The position numbers and the translations under genes are program-made. Under the pieces are notes generated by a model. That model saw only the letters and a program-made list of their open reading frames with translations. It did not search any database and was not told the DNA's origin. A stretch of DNA of 32,430 nucleotides from Mycobacterium sp. (GTDB lineage: Bacteria > Actinomycetota > Actinomycetes > Mycobacteriales > Mycobacteriaceae): the NCBI GenBank assembly GCA_025965975.1, contig JAOPVX010000132.1, forward strand, positions 1-32,430. Reading direction: 5' to 3'. This document shows positions 13,108 through 19,974 of the stretch, piece by piece. The stretch's first letter is position 1. Each line of letters begins with the position of its first letter.

Positions 13108-13847
13108 TCGACGCGGGTGGCGTGCACCTCCCAGAACGGCATGTGCACCCGGCCGTCGATAAGCCACGGTTCGATGATCCGTAGCCGCTCCACGAGCGGC
13201 GCCATCTCCTCGGCGAAGTCGGGGTTGCGTGCGGCCATCATTTCGAACGTTTCGACGCTGACATTGCCCTGATAAGTGGTCGGCCCCAGATACGTGATCT
13301 CCCAACCACCGGCGGGTAGCACACCGCGGAAGTCGTCCTCGGAAAGGGCGCGTGGCATCCGAAAGCCGTTGACGTTGTGCGCCCCGAACTCGAACATGTA
13401 CAGCCGCGCCCCGGGCCTGGTGGCGCGATGAAGCGCCTGCACGTAGGACTTCTGCAGGTCGGGCTCGGTGCTGAAAACGTGGTAGAAGGCGCAGTCGACG
13501 ACGGTGTCGAACCGGTCCTCCAATCCCTGCAACTTCGTCGCATCCGCGACCTGGAAGTCCACCGCTACCCCGGCCTTCTGCGCGTTCTGCCTGGCGCGCT
13601 CGATCGCGGCGGGCGACGCGTCGATGCCGGTGGCCGACAAGCCCTTCGACGCGTAGTGGATTGCGTGGTGCCCCGGCCCGGTGCCCGGGTCGAGCACCTC
13701 GCCCTTGACGGCGCCCAGCGCGACGAGCTGCTGAACAACCGGTTGCGGGCCGCCGATGTCCCACGGCGTCGCGGCAGGCAATCCGTGCGCCGTGCGGTCA
13801 TCGCGATACATCTCTTCGAAACGGTTGGGGTCGACGGGAGCGGTCAT
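13104..13847 (-). CDS. Class I SAM-dependent methyltransferase (Rv2675c-like)
   Basis: 247 residues. The SAM-binding motif I is Val-Leu-Asp-Pro-Gly-Thr-Gly-Pro-Gly-His-His at about 50-60. The acidic loop follows (Ala-Thr-Gly-Ile-Asp-Ala-Ser-Pro), then Phe-Gln-Val-Ala-Asp-Ala-Thr and the Phe-Asp-Thr-Val-Val-Asp-Cys-Ala-Phe-Tyr-His-Val-Phe motif. The N-terminus (Phe-Glu-Glu-Met-Tyr, then Pro-Trp-Asp-Ile-Gly-Gly-Pro-Gln) matches small-molecule methyltransferases of the thiopurine/UbiE-like set. The acceptor is unknown. The ATG at 13847 has no ribosome site but lies 7 nt after a TATCCT box. Confidence 0.88.
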   Translation of the reverse strand: MTAPVDPNRFEEMYRDDRTAHGLPAATPWDIGGPQPVVQQLVALGAVKGEVLDPGTGPGHHAIHYASKGLSATGIDASPAAIERARQNAQKAGVAVDFQVADATKLQGLEDRFDTVVDCAFYHVFSTEPDLQKSYVQALHRATRPGARLYMFEFGAHNVNGFRMPRALSEDDFRGVLPAGGWEITYLGPTTYQGNVSVETFEMMAARNPDFAEEMAPLVERLRIIEPWLIDGRVHMPFWEVHATRVD

Positions 13848-13854
13848 ACGGCCG

Positions 13855-13860
13855 AGGATA
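13855..13860 (-). promoter_or_regulatory. Candidate -10 box (TATCCT) for leaderless methyltransferase transcript
   Basis: TATCCT on the minus strand is followed by exactly 7 nt and the ATG at 13847. It fits TANNNT, and there is no Shine-Dalgarno sequence. Confidence 0.45.
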
Positions 13861-13913
13861 GACGTGCTAACTGAATGCGCTGGTGAGCGCGAAAGTCAGG
13901 TCTGCGAACGCGT

Positions 13914-13943
13914 CGAACGTGACGCCGGCTGGCGTCACGTTCG
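13914..13943. terminator. Perfect 13-bp stem-loop with GGCT loop
   Basis: CGAACGTGACGCC (13914-13926) and GGCGTCACGTTCG (13931-13943) are perfect inverted copies. On the minus strand it lies 16 nt after the end of the small membrane gene and about 70 nt before the methyltransferase start. It is placed as a terminator but has no U-tract. It could also be a copy of a dispersed palindrome. Confidence 0.5.
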
Positions 13944-13958
13944 GAAGCGAAAGCCCCG

Positions 13959-14129
13959 CTACGCGGCGGCTGGCACCAGGCCGGCGGCCGGGCGGAACTG
14001 GCGAACCGAGCCGACCGGGCGAGCAACGCGCCTGCTGCTCCAGTTGGCGAACTCGTGAACCACCGTGACGGCCATCGGGATGAACAGCGGGGACAGCACC
14101 ATCAGGAAGATCATGATCGGGAAGAGCAT
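13959..14129 (-). CDS. Small single-pass membrane protein, 56 residues
   Basis: The frame starts with Met-Leu-Phe-Pro-Ile-Met-Ile-Phe-Leu-Met-Val-Leu-Ser-Pro-Leu-Phe-Ile-Pro, a compact hydrophobic helix over residues 2-24. A basic tail follows (Asn-Trp-Ser-Ser-Arg-Arg-Val-Ala-Arg). Such a clean helix is unlikely as a GC-rich shadow frame. Longer in-frame starts exist (to 14255) but add Arg-rich sequence of shadow type. The ribosome site is weak (GAGA). A hairpin follows the stop. Unknown function; it could be a small membrane regulator. Confidence 0.5.
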   Translation of the reverse strand: MLFPIMIFLMVLSPLFIPMAVTVVHEFANWSSRRVARPVGSVRQFRPAAGLVPAAA

Positions 14130-14411
14130 TGGATTTCTCGCATTCTCCGCGAAGCGGAATCGTGGGTTTCTGTTGTCCGGGAGAACTCGTCGCTGAGTTC
14201 GTGAGCAAGAATCTATGAGCCACGGCCCAGCGAGACGATGTCCCCGAGCGACCAACTTCCGGCGGCGCCTTATCTCCTGGAGACAAACCGCGCGGATTCG
14301 CCGGCGCGCACGGTACCCGAGAGGGCTCGGCCCGGATTCTCCGTGATGCGGGGCACCGTTGTCGTTCGCTGCCGGGTCGAGTCCGTCTGGACTCCGACGC
14401 CCCGAGCTTGA
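14130..14411. other. Intergenic stretch
   Basis: About 280 nt between the end of the DUF5996 gene and the start of the small membrane protein, both on the minus strand. The frames crossing it are Arg/Pro/Thr-rich shadows. I see no RNA gene or clear repeat. Confidence 0.35.
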
Positions 14412-15356
14412 CTAGCTGGGGGGCTTGGGCCGCGGCGGCAGACGGTCCGGGTCGTCTTCAAGTGTGCTGCGGTCCCAGCCACCGGCGGCCGCCTCGTATG
14501 TGGTCTGCAAGAACCGGGCGACCGCGTGGTCCGGGTCGTCGGCGGTGCGCACGGCCTCGTAGGGCAGCAGGAATTCTCCGTGTTCGTCGCTGAAGTGGGC
14601 GGCGCTTGGTTCAACGGGGTGGGTGGAGAAACCGTCCGGCTCGGGATATGCGTAGGAGTAGAACGCGCCCTCCTTGCCGCCTCCAGGCCAAAAGCCACAG
14701 CTGCTGAGCTCCCGTGAGTACCCCTCAACCATCACCCAGTCCGGGCAGTTAGGGGCGCCTCCAGGATGCGTGGGGGCCGCCCGCCCGGAAAATCGTGTGC
14801 ACGCCAAATCCATAGCACCCCAGAAGAATTGGATCGGGCTGGCCTTTCCGACGAACGCCGCGCGAAAGTTCGTCATGACCCGGTCGGCCTGAACAAGTTG
14901 CTGCCAGAACACGCGCGCGGCATCGGGATCGTATTCAGCGTGCTGATAGTCCTCGGCGAAGGGGATAGCGGGGTCTACCTCGTTGGGCTTGCCCACGATG
15001 TGTGTTTCCAGGCCGAGCCTGTCGAGCGCCGAGAGCGTCTCTCCGTAAAACTCGGCGACAGGTTTCGCCGCCAACGGCACCGCCTCCTGACGACCGTCGC
15101 TCTTCCGGATCGCAAGAATCTGGTTGACGAAGTCGAACTCCATGTCGAACACGGCATCCCGGCATGGAATTGCGCCGGTTGTCAATCCCGCGGGACTCAC
15201 ATACAACGTCACTTGCCACCAGTGGTTGTACAGCGGCATGTGAGCCATGCGGATCTTGCCGACAATCTGGGTCCACATGTGCAAGGTGTCGCGGGTGGCC
15301 GTCCATTCGTCGACCATCAGGGACGGCCAGTCGTAGGTCCGTGCGGGGCCGTTCAT
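14412..15356 (-). CDS. DUF5996 family protein
   Basis: 314 residues, full length for the family. Recognisable conserved blocks are Thr-Leu-His-Met-Trp-Thr-Gln-Ile-Val-Gly-Lys-Ile-Arg and Asn-His-Trp-Trp near the N-terminus. Further on come Ser-Pro-Ile-Gln-Phe-Phe-Trp-Gly-Ala-Met-Asp-Leu and Thr-Arg-Phe-Ser-Gly-Arg in the middle, and Gly-Phe-Trp-Pro-Gly-Gly with Tyr-Ala-Tyr-Pro-Glu-Pro-Asp-Gly later. The invariant His, Trp and Arg positions suggest an active site, but no reaction is known to me. It is probably cytoplasmic. I moved the start from GTG 15371 to ATG 15356, which has AGAGG at 7-nt spacing. Confidence 0.85.
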   Translation of the reverse strand: MNGPARTYDWPSLMVDEWTATRDTLHMWTQIVGKIRMAHMPLYNHWWQVTLYVSPAGLTTGAIPCRDAVFDMEFDFVNQILAIRKSDGRQEAVPLAAKPVAEFYGETLSALDRLGLETHIVGKPNEVDPAIPFAEDYQHAEYDPDAARVFWQQLVQADRVMTNFRAAFVGKASPIQFFWGAMDLACTRFSGRAAPTHPGGAPNCPDWVMVEGYSRELSSCGFWPGGGKEGAFYSYAYPEPDGFSTHPVEPSAAHFSDEHGEFLLPYEAVRTADDPDHAVARFLQTTYEAAAGGWDRSTLEDDPDRLPPRPKPPS

Positions 15357-15853
15357 GGCGTTGCCTCTCACCGTTCGCCGAGCGTGCGATTGGTGACCAC
15401 CCTATCGCCGCTCATGGGTTTCACCCGCTCCCGCTCTTGCTCTATATTGCCGACTCGGCCTTGCTGGAAGCCCCGCCTCCTGTCGAGGTCGACGTGCACA
15501 ACGCCGGTGACCTTTCGCGGTGCCCGTGAACAACGGTGGTCCTACGCCAACGCCTATGTCTGCCTTGCCTTGCATGCACATTGCCAGAACGCGGCACGGC
15601 GAATCGGGGTGCAACTCCCCGTGATTCACGGAGCGCAACGTTGGCGATGGCGGCTCCGTCAACCCCGCTTGGGTGATAGTTCAATCGTCTCGACTGCGGG
15701 CCGGCCCGTCGTTGTTGCGCAGAACACCGCGGTCCAGGCGATGTTGTCGCCACACACAATCGCGCAGTGTCCAGGCGGCGCAACAATGAAATCCGCAGGC
15801 TCGCGCGGCTGTCCTCGCGCGAATCGTTGACACCGGAATCACTTGGAGTGGAA
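15357..15853. other. Intergenic region between DUF5996 and HdeD-like genes
   Basis: About 500 nt between divergent genes. It contains TATATT at 15443-15448, a possible -10 in otherwise GC-rich DNA, and a perfect 13-bp palindrome CCGTGA-T-TCACGG at 15619-15631. No open frame here has a recognisable domain. The large gap suggests independent regulated promoters in both directions. Confidence 0.4.
15619..15631. promoter_or_regulatory. 13-bp perfect palindrome CCGTGATTCACGG
   Basis: The 6-bp arms flank a single central T, and flanking CTCC/GGAG bases extend the symmetry with one bulged base. It lies midway between the divergent DUF5996 and HdeD genes and could be a regulator site. Confidence 0.35.
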
Positions 15854-16474
15854 ATGACAGAGACTCGTCAGGCCCCGATGACACCATCGGGCATATTTCG
15901 TCCCATCCTCGACAACGTCGTCTCCACGACGAAGAACTGGTGGTTGTTGCTGGTCGCCGGCGTGGCGTGGATCGTGATCGCGGTGGTGATCCTGCGGTTC
16001 GATTACGGCACGGTGGCCGCAATCGCCACGCTTTTCGGATTCTTCAGCTTCCTGGCGGCAGCGAATGAGGTAATGGTCGGCGCCGTCTCATCGAAGGGTT
16101 GGCGCGTTCTGCACTGGCTACTGGCGGTGCTGTTGGTCGCGGTCGGCGTCTTCGCGTTCATCCGGCCCGACGACACGTTCGTCGGCCTGGCCGCCGTCAT
16201 GAGCTTCTATTTCGTTTTCCGTGGATCGTTTGACATCGCAATGGCATTCGCGGCCAGCCGAGTACCCGGATGGTGGGTACTGCTGCTCGTCGGTCTCGCG
16301 GAGTTGGCGATCGGCTTCTGGGCCGCCGGCTCGTGGAACGTGTCCGTCACCGTGCTGGTGTCATGGGTCGCCGCAGGGGCGCTCATCCACGGCGTTGGCC
16401 AGATCGCGTCCGCCTTCGCCGTGCGCAAGGTTGGCCATGGTGTCGCCGCACTCGACGGACCGCACGCGTCGTGA
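15854..16474 (+). CDS. HdeD-family (DUF308) membrane protein
   Basis: 206 residues with six hydrophobic helices arranged as pairs, typical of HdeD. Starting at about residue 27 the sequence reads Asn-Trp-Trp-Leu-Leu-Leu-Val-Ala-Gly-Val-Ala-Trp-Ile. Repeated Gly-Val-x-Ala-Phe-Ile-Arg-Pro and Tyr-Phe-Val-Phe-Arg-Gly-Ser-Phe-Asp-Ile motifs follow. HdeD takes part in acid resistance in E. coli; the actinobacterial function is unclear. The ATG at 15854 is preceded by GGAG. The DUF1003 gene follows after 13 nt, so the two form a small membrane-protein operon. Confidence 0.85.
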   Translation: MTETRQAPMTPSGIFRPILDNVVSTTKNWWLLLVAGVAWIVIAVVILRFDYGTVAAIATLFGFFSFLAAANEVMVGAVSSKGWRVLHWLLAVLLVAVGVFAFIRPDDTFVGLAAVMSFYFVFRGSFDIAMAFAASRVPGWWVLLLVGLAELAIGFWAAGSWNVSVTVLVSWVAAGALIHGVGQIASAFAVRKVGHGVAALDGPHAS

Positions 16475-16487
16475 ATCGCCTGGTGGG

Positions 16488-16931
16488 ATGAGTCCACTAC
16501 GTCCCGAAGTCAGCCGGCTCCTACCGCGTCGGCTCCTCAAGGGCACCGAAGCACACCACCCGGCGGTGATCGACGAGGCGATCAAACGCAACGCGAGCTT
16601 TCAGCTGCGAGTGGCCGACCAGATCACGGCATTCGCCGGGTCGATGAGCTTTGTCGTCATTCATGCGGTGTTGTTCGCGGTGTGGATGTTGTTCCTCGAG
16701 CGCAGTCCGTGGCCGACATTGACCCTGGTGGTGTCGCTGGAGGCGATCTTCTTGTCGACCTTCGTGATGATCGGCCAGAATCGGCAGGCCACGTTCCAAC
16801 AGGCGAAGGCCGATCACGACTTCCAGGCACAGGAACTGGAGCTCAAGACCAACACCGAGCTGACTCGGGAAATCCACAGGCTGACAGCCGAATTGCACAG
16901 ACGCCTGATGGGACCTGCGTCTGCCACATGA
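16488..16931 (+). CDS. DUF1003 membrane protein
   Basis: 147 residues. It has the conserved core Ala-Asp-Gln-Ile-Thr-Ala-Phe-Ala-Gly-Ser-Met-Ser-Phe-Val-Val-Ile-His (about 43-59) entering the first of two transmembrane helices. The second helix ends Phe-Leu-Ser-Thr-Phe-Val-Met-Ile-Gly-Gln-Asn-Arg-Gln. A cytoplasmic helical tail rich in Glu, Leu and Lys follows, probably a coiled coil. Function is unknown across the family. The ATG at 16488 is the first plausible start after the HdeD gene; its ribosome site is weak. Confidence 0.85.
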   Translation: MSPLRPEVSRLLPRRLLKGTEAHHPAVIDEAIKRNASFQLRVADQITAFAGSMSFVVIHAVLFAVWMLFLERSPWPTLTLVVSLEAIFLSTFVMIGQNRQATFQQAKADHDFQAQELELKTNTELTREIHRLTAELHRRLMGPASAT

Positions 16932-17014
16932 GACGGCGCCACCCGGGGAATGTTCTCGCATGACGGAGTTCGCCATCCACGTTGTCTTCGGCGATGTTGT
17001 GTTCGGCGATCGTG

Positions 17015-18301
17015 CTAGGCGGAGTCCCGCCGGTGAACCGCGGCGCCGTACCAGTGGCACATCAGCAACGCGAGCTCGACGGCGAGCCGATCCTGCGCAA
17101 TCGGCCGACCGCGCCGGGCCTGCGCGCGTCCGACGCGGTACTTCACGGTGTTGAAGTGCATGGCGAGTTCGTCGGCCGCCATCTTGTAACTGCTGCCGCA
17201 GCTCAGGAATACCCGCAGCGTCTCGCGCAATCGCTCGTCGTTTTCGGTGTCGGCCGCCAGGTCACCGAGTACCTCGCCGACCCATTCGCGGGCGTAGGCC
17301 ACATCGCCGCCGTAAAGCGCCGCGATGGACAGGCCGGGGTCGCTGGCCGAAATCACCGCGCGTTCGTGGCGCCCGCCCGCCATCGCGACGGCGCGTGCCC
17401 CAAGGGCTTCGCGGTGCGAGCGGCGGAAGCCCTCGACGCCGGATGCGATCGTCCCGATCGCCAGACTCGGGCCGTCGCCCCGCTTCCTGGCGTGGGCGCA
17501 CACCGCGGCCACCGCGTCGGGCGGTTCCGCGCGGAACGGCAGCCATCCGTATCCGCACAGACCGTCGGCCGCGACGAACAACGGGTTGGCTTCGGCCCCT
17601 GCGGCCTGGGCGAGTTCCCGGATGAACCGCTGCAGCGAGGCGAGTGCGTCGCCCTCGGTGCCGTCGTCGGGGCTCCACATGATCACCGCCAGGTGGTGCC
17701 ATCGCAGCGGGTAGCGGATCGATGTGCTCAAGGCATCCGCGTCGACGGCCTTGTTGGCGGCCAGTACTTCTCGAACCCGCACGGCCCGAAGATTGTTCTG
17801 ATTCTCCAGCCAGCGTTCTCGCTCGTCTTCATACACCACGACGACCTGCTGCGAGATCCAGTCGATGTATTCGAACAGGGTGCGGGTGATCGCTTCGATG
17901 ACGGTGTACCTCACCGATTCGGGGATATCGATCGCGCGTACCTCGGCGAAAACGATCTCGTTCATCTGGCGCTGACCGAGACGATAGGCGCGGACCAGCG
18001 CGTTGACCGGGACCCCGTGTTGGGCGAGCCGGCGCGCATACTCCAGCGCTGCGGTGGGCGACTCCACCCGTTCCACGGCGATGTCGTAACGCAGGGCGTG
18101 CAGAAGGGTGTCCACATTTCCCTCGACGCTGGCGCCGAGCAGCTCCATCACCCGGGTGTCGCCCCGCAGCTCGGGGATGTGGTCCTCCAACAAACCCTGA
18201 ATGCCAGCCGAGACGTCCGCCAGCCGCTCGTGCAGCCGGTCGGCAGTCTCGGCGACGTAGCGACTCACGTCGACGTCACCGTCGAGACGCCGGGTCGTCA
18301 C
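17015..18301 (-). CDS. PucR/CdaR-type transcriptional regulator
   Basis: 428 residues. The N-terminal helical domain (about 10-180) resembles the RsbRD-N-like part found in actinobacterial PucR proteins. A middle alpha/beta domain holds Ala-Ile-Gly-Thr-Ile-Ala-Ser-Gly-Val-Glu-Gly-Phe-Arg-Arg-Ser-His-Arg-Glu-Ala, the usual GGDEF-like PucR region. The C-terminal helix-turn-helix has Met-Ala-Ala-Asp-Glu-Leu-Ala-Met-His-Phe-Asn-Thr-Val-Lys-Tyr-Arg-Val-Gly-Arg-Ala. Such proteins control adjacent catabolic operons in response to a small ligand. I used GTG 18301 because a TACTGT box lies 6 nt upstream; GTG 18334 is possible. It diverges from the fadD operon. Confidence 0.85.
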   Translation of the reverse strand: MTTRRLDGDVDVSRYVAETADRLHERLADVSAGIQGLLEDHIPELRGDTRVMELLGASVEGNVDTLLHALRYDIAVERVESPTAALEYARRLAQHGVPVNALVRAYRLGQRQMNEIVFAEVRAIDIPESVRYTVIEAITRTLFEYIDWISQQVVVVYEDERERWLENQNNLRAVRVREVLAANKAVDADALSTSIRYPLRWHHLAVIMWSPDDGTEGDALASLQRFIRELAQAAGAEANPLFVAADGLCGYGWLPFRAEPPDAVAAVCAHARKRGDGPSLAIGTIASGVEGFRRSHREALGARAVAMAGGRHERAVISASDPGLSIAALYGGDVAYAREWVGEVLGDLAADTENDERLRETLRVFLSCGSSYKMAADELAMHFNTVKYRVGRAQARRGRPIAQDRLAVELALLMCHWYGAAVHRRDSA

Positions 18302-18307
18302 CTCATG

Positions 18308-18313
18308 ACAGTA
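18308..18313 (-). promoter_or_regulatory. Candidate -10 box (TACTGT) for leaderless pucR-type transcript
   Basis: TACTGT on the minus strand is followed by 6 nt and the GTG at 18301. It fits TANNNT and supports that start over GTG 18334. Confidence 0.4.
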
Positions 18314-18356
18314 GATCCTCGCGCCCCCGATCACCGGCGATTTGCGGGGCTCACAG

Positions 18357-18438
18357 GTTGTACCCGGGCAACAAAAACCGCGTCGGTTGTTATCGGTTCG
18401 CGACTGTGCCGCGCATCGCCCGATTCCTAGTGTTATCG
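18357..18438. promoter_or_regulatory. Divergent regulator/operon control region with repeated motifs
   Basis: The GTTG-N8-CAAC sequence at 18357-18372 (also readable as TTGT-N9-ACAA at 18358-18374) is an imperfect inverted repeat. TGTTATCG occurs twice, at 18388-18395 and 18431-18438, 43 bp apart (about four helical turns). A TAGTGT box at 18428-18433 could be the -10 for the ligase gene. The elements lie between the PucR-type gene and its probable target operon. Confidence 0.4.
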
Positions 18439-18466
18439 CCACTGGACCGCGAACGATGGAGCGCAC

Positions 18467-19948
18467 ATGAACCTATCCGCAGTTCCCGATCGACGCGCCG
18501 CGGAGAATCCCCTCGGCCCCGCCGTCGCCGACGACAACACCGATCTGGACAACGCCCAGTTCCTCGCCGCAGTGCAGCGTGCCGCGGCGTCGCTGCGCGG
18601 CCATGGGGTGTCGGCAGGCGACGTCGTCGCCATCATGCTGCCCAACACCGCGGGTTTTGTGGTGTCGTTGTTCGCGGCGTGGCGATTGGGCGCGGCGGTC
18701 ACGCCGATCAACCCGTCGCTGCGGCCCGCGGAGGTCACCTACCAGGTCTCTGACGCTGGCGCCAAGGTGCTGATTGTCGAGAGCAAGCCCGAGTTCGACG
18801 CGGGGGCGCCGGCCCTCGAGGCTGGCCGGCTCGAAAACGGAGAATCAACGCCCCGTGCCGACGCGGCGCACGAGGGCGACGACGCGCTGGCCCTGCTGAT
18901 CTACACGAGCGGAACGACAGGTCGGCCCAAGGGCGTGATGCTCGATCACGCCAACCTCTATGCGATGTGCGACGGGGTGATCAAGGCGTTCAAGCTGACC
19001 GGCGCCGATCACAGCCTGTTGATACTGCCGCTGTTCCACGTCAACGGAATCGTCGTCGGGACCCTCTCACCGCTGCTGGCCGGGGGCAGGGCGACCTTGG
19101 CGGGCCGGTTTCGGCCTGAGTCGTTTTTCGAAAGGATCGAGCAGAGCCGCCCCACGTACTTCTCTGCCGTCCCAACGATCTACACGATGTTGTGCGGCCT
19201 GCCCGCCAGCGTGAAACCGGACACGTCGTCGCTGCGCTTCGCCATCTGCGGGGCGGCGCCGGCCAGTGTCGAACTGCTTGAGGCATTCGAATCCCGTTAC
19301 GGCATCGGAGTCATCGAGGGGTACGGGTTGTCGGAGGGATCCTGCGCCAGCACGGTCAATCCGGTGGACGGCAAGCGCAAGCCAGGCACGGTGGGACTAC
19401 CGGTGCCGGGTCAGACGATCCGCATTGTCGACACGGCAGGGCGTCCGGTGCCCGACGGCCAGCCCGGTGAGGTTGTCATCAAGGGCCCCAACGTGATGCG
19501 CGGCTACCTGAATCGGCCGGAGGAGACGGCCAAGACGGTAGTCGCCGGCTGGTTGCACACCGGGGACGTCGGCCTGTTGGACGAGGACGGTTATCTGGTT
19601 CTGGTCGACCGCGCAAAGGACATGATCATCCGCGGCGGCGAGAACATCTACCCCCGCGAGATCGAGGCGATCGTCCACCAGTTGCCCCAGATCGCCGAGG
19701 CCGCGGTCGTCGCAAGGGCCAACGCGGTCTACGGCGAAGAACCCGTGCTCTTTGTGTCGCTGCATCCACGCCAGACCCTCGGCACCGACGCGATCCGCGA
19801 GCACCTCAGCGAGTCGTTGTCGAAATACAAACTGCCCGTGGAGATCACGATCATGGCGGATCTTCCGAAGAACGCGGTCGGCAAGATCGACAAACCCGGC
19901 CTGCGGCGATTGTTCTCCTCCGCAGTCGCCGAAAAGCAGACCCGCTGA
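18467..19948 (+). CDS. fadD: Acyl-CoA ligase / FadD-type AMP-forming synthetase
   Basis: 493 residues, complete. The P-loop is Leu-Ile-Tyr-Thr-Ser-Gly-Thr-Thr-Gly-Arg-Pro-Lys-Gly at 144-156. The acyl-binding core motif is Gly-Tyr-Gly-Leu-Ser-Glu-Gly at 285-291, followed by Gly-Trp-Leu-His-Thr-Gly-Asp (361-367) and the hinge Asp-Arg-Ala-Lys-Asp with Gly-Gly-Glu-Asn-Ile-Tyr-Pro (390-396). The C-terminal catalytic lysine is in Asn-Ala-Val-Gly-Lys (Lys473). It activates a carboxylic acid to its CoA thioester by way of an adenylate; chain type cannot be deduced. A GGAG site precedes the ATG. First gene of the four-gene operon. Confidence 0.92.
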   Translation: MNLSAVPDRRAAENPLGPAVADDNTDLDNAQFLAAVQRAAASLRGHGVSAGDVVAIMLPNTAGFVVSLFAAWRLGAAVTPINPSLRPAEVTYQVSDAGAKVLIVESKPEFDAGAPALEAGRLENGESTPRADAAHEGDDALALLIYTSGTTGRPKGVMLDHANLYAMCDGVIKAFKLTGADHSLLILPLFHVNGIVVGTLSPLLAGGRATLAGRFRPESFFERIEQSRPTYFSAVPTIYTMLCGLPASVKPDTSSLRFAICGAAPASVELLEAFESRYGIGVIEGYGLSEGSCASTVNPVDGKRKPGTVGLPVPGQTIRIVDTAGRPVPDGQPGEVVIKGPNVMRGYLNRPEETAKTVVAGWLHTGDVGLLDEDGYLVLVDRAKDMIIRGGENIYPREIEAIVHQLPQIAEAAVVARANAVYGEEPVLFVSLHPRQTLGTDAIREHLSESLSKYKLPVEITIMADLPKNAVGKIDKPGLRRLFSSAVAEKQTR

Positions 19949-19974
19949 ACCCCCATCGCAAAGGAGCACAGATC

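Noticed and set aside
16987-17010. TTCGGCGAT direct repeat between the DUF1003 and PucR gene ends
   Set aside because: Short, only two copies, between converging genes; not distinguishable from chance.
17015-18430. Long plus-strand frame opposite the PucR-type gene
   Set aside because: It is the reverse shadow of a gene with clear helix-turn-helix and GGDEF-like motifs; its own sequence has no recognisable domain.
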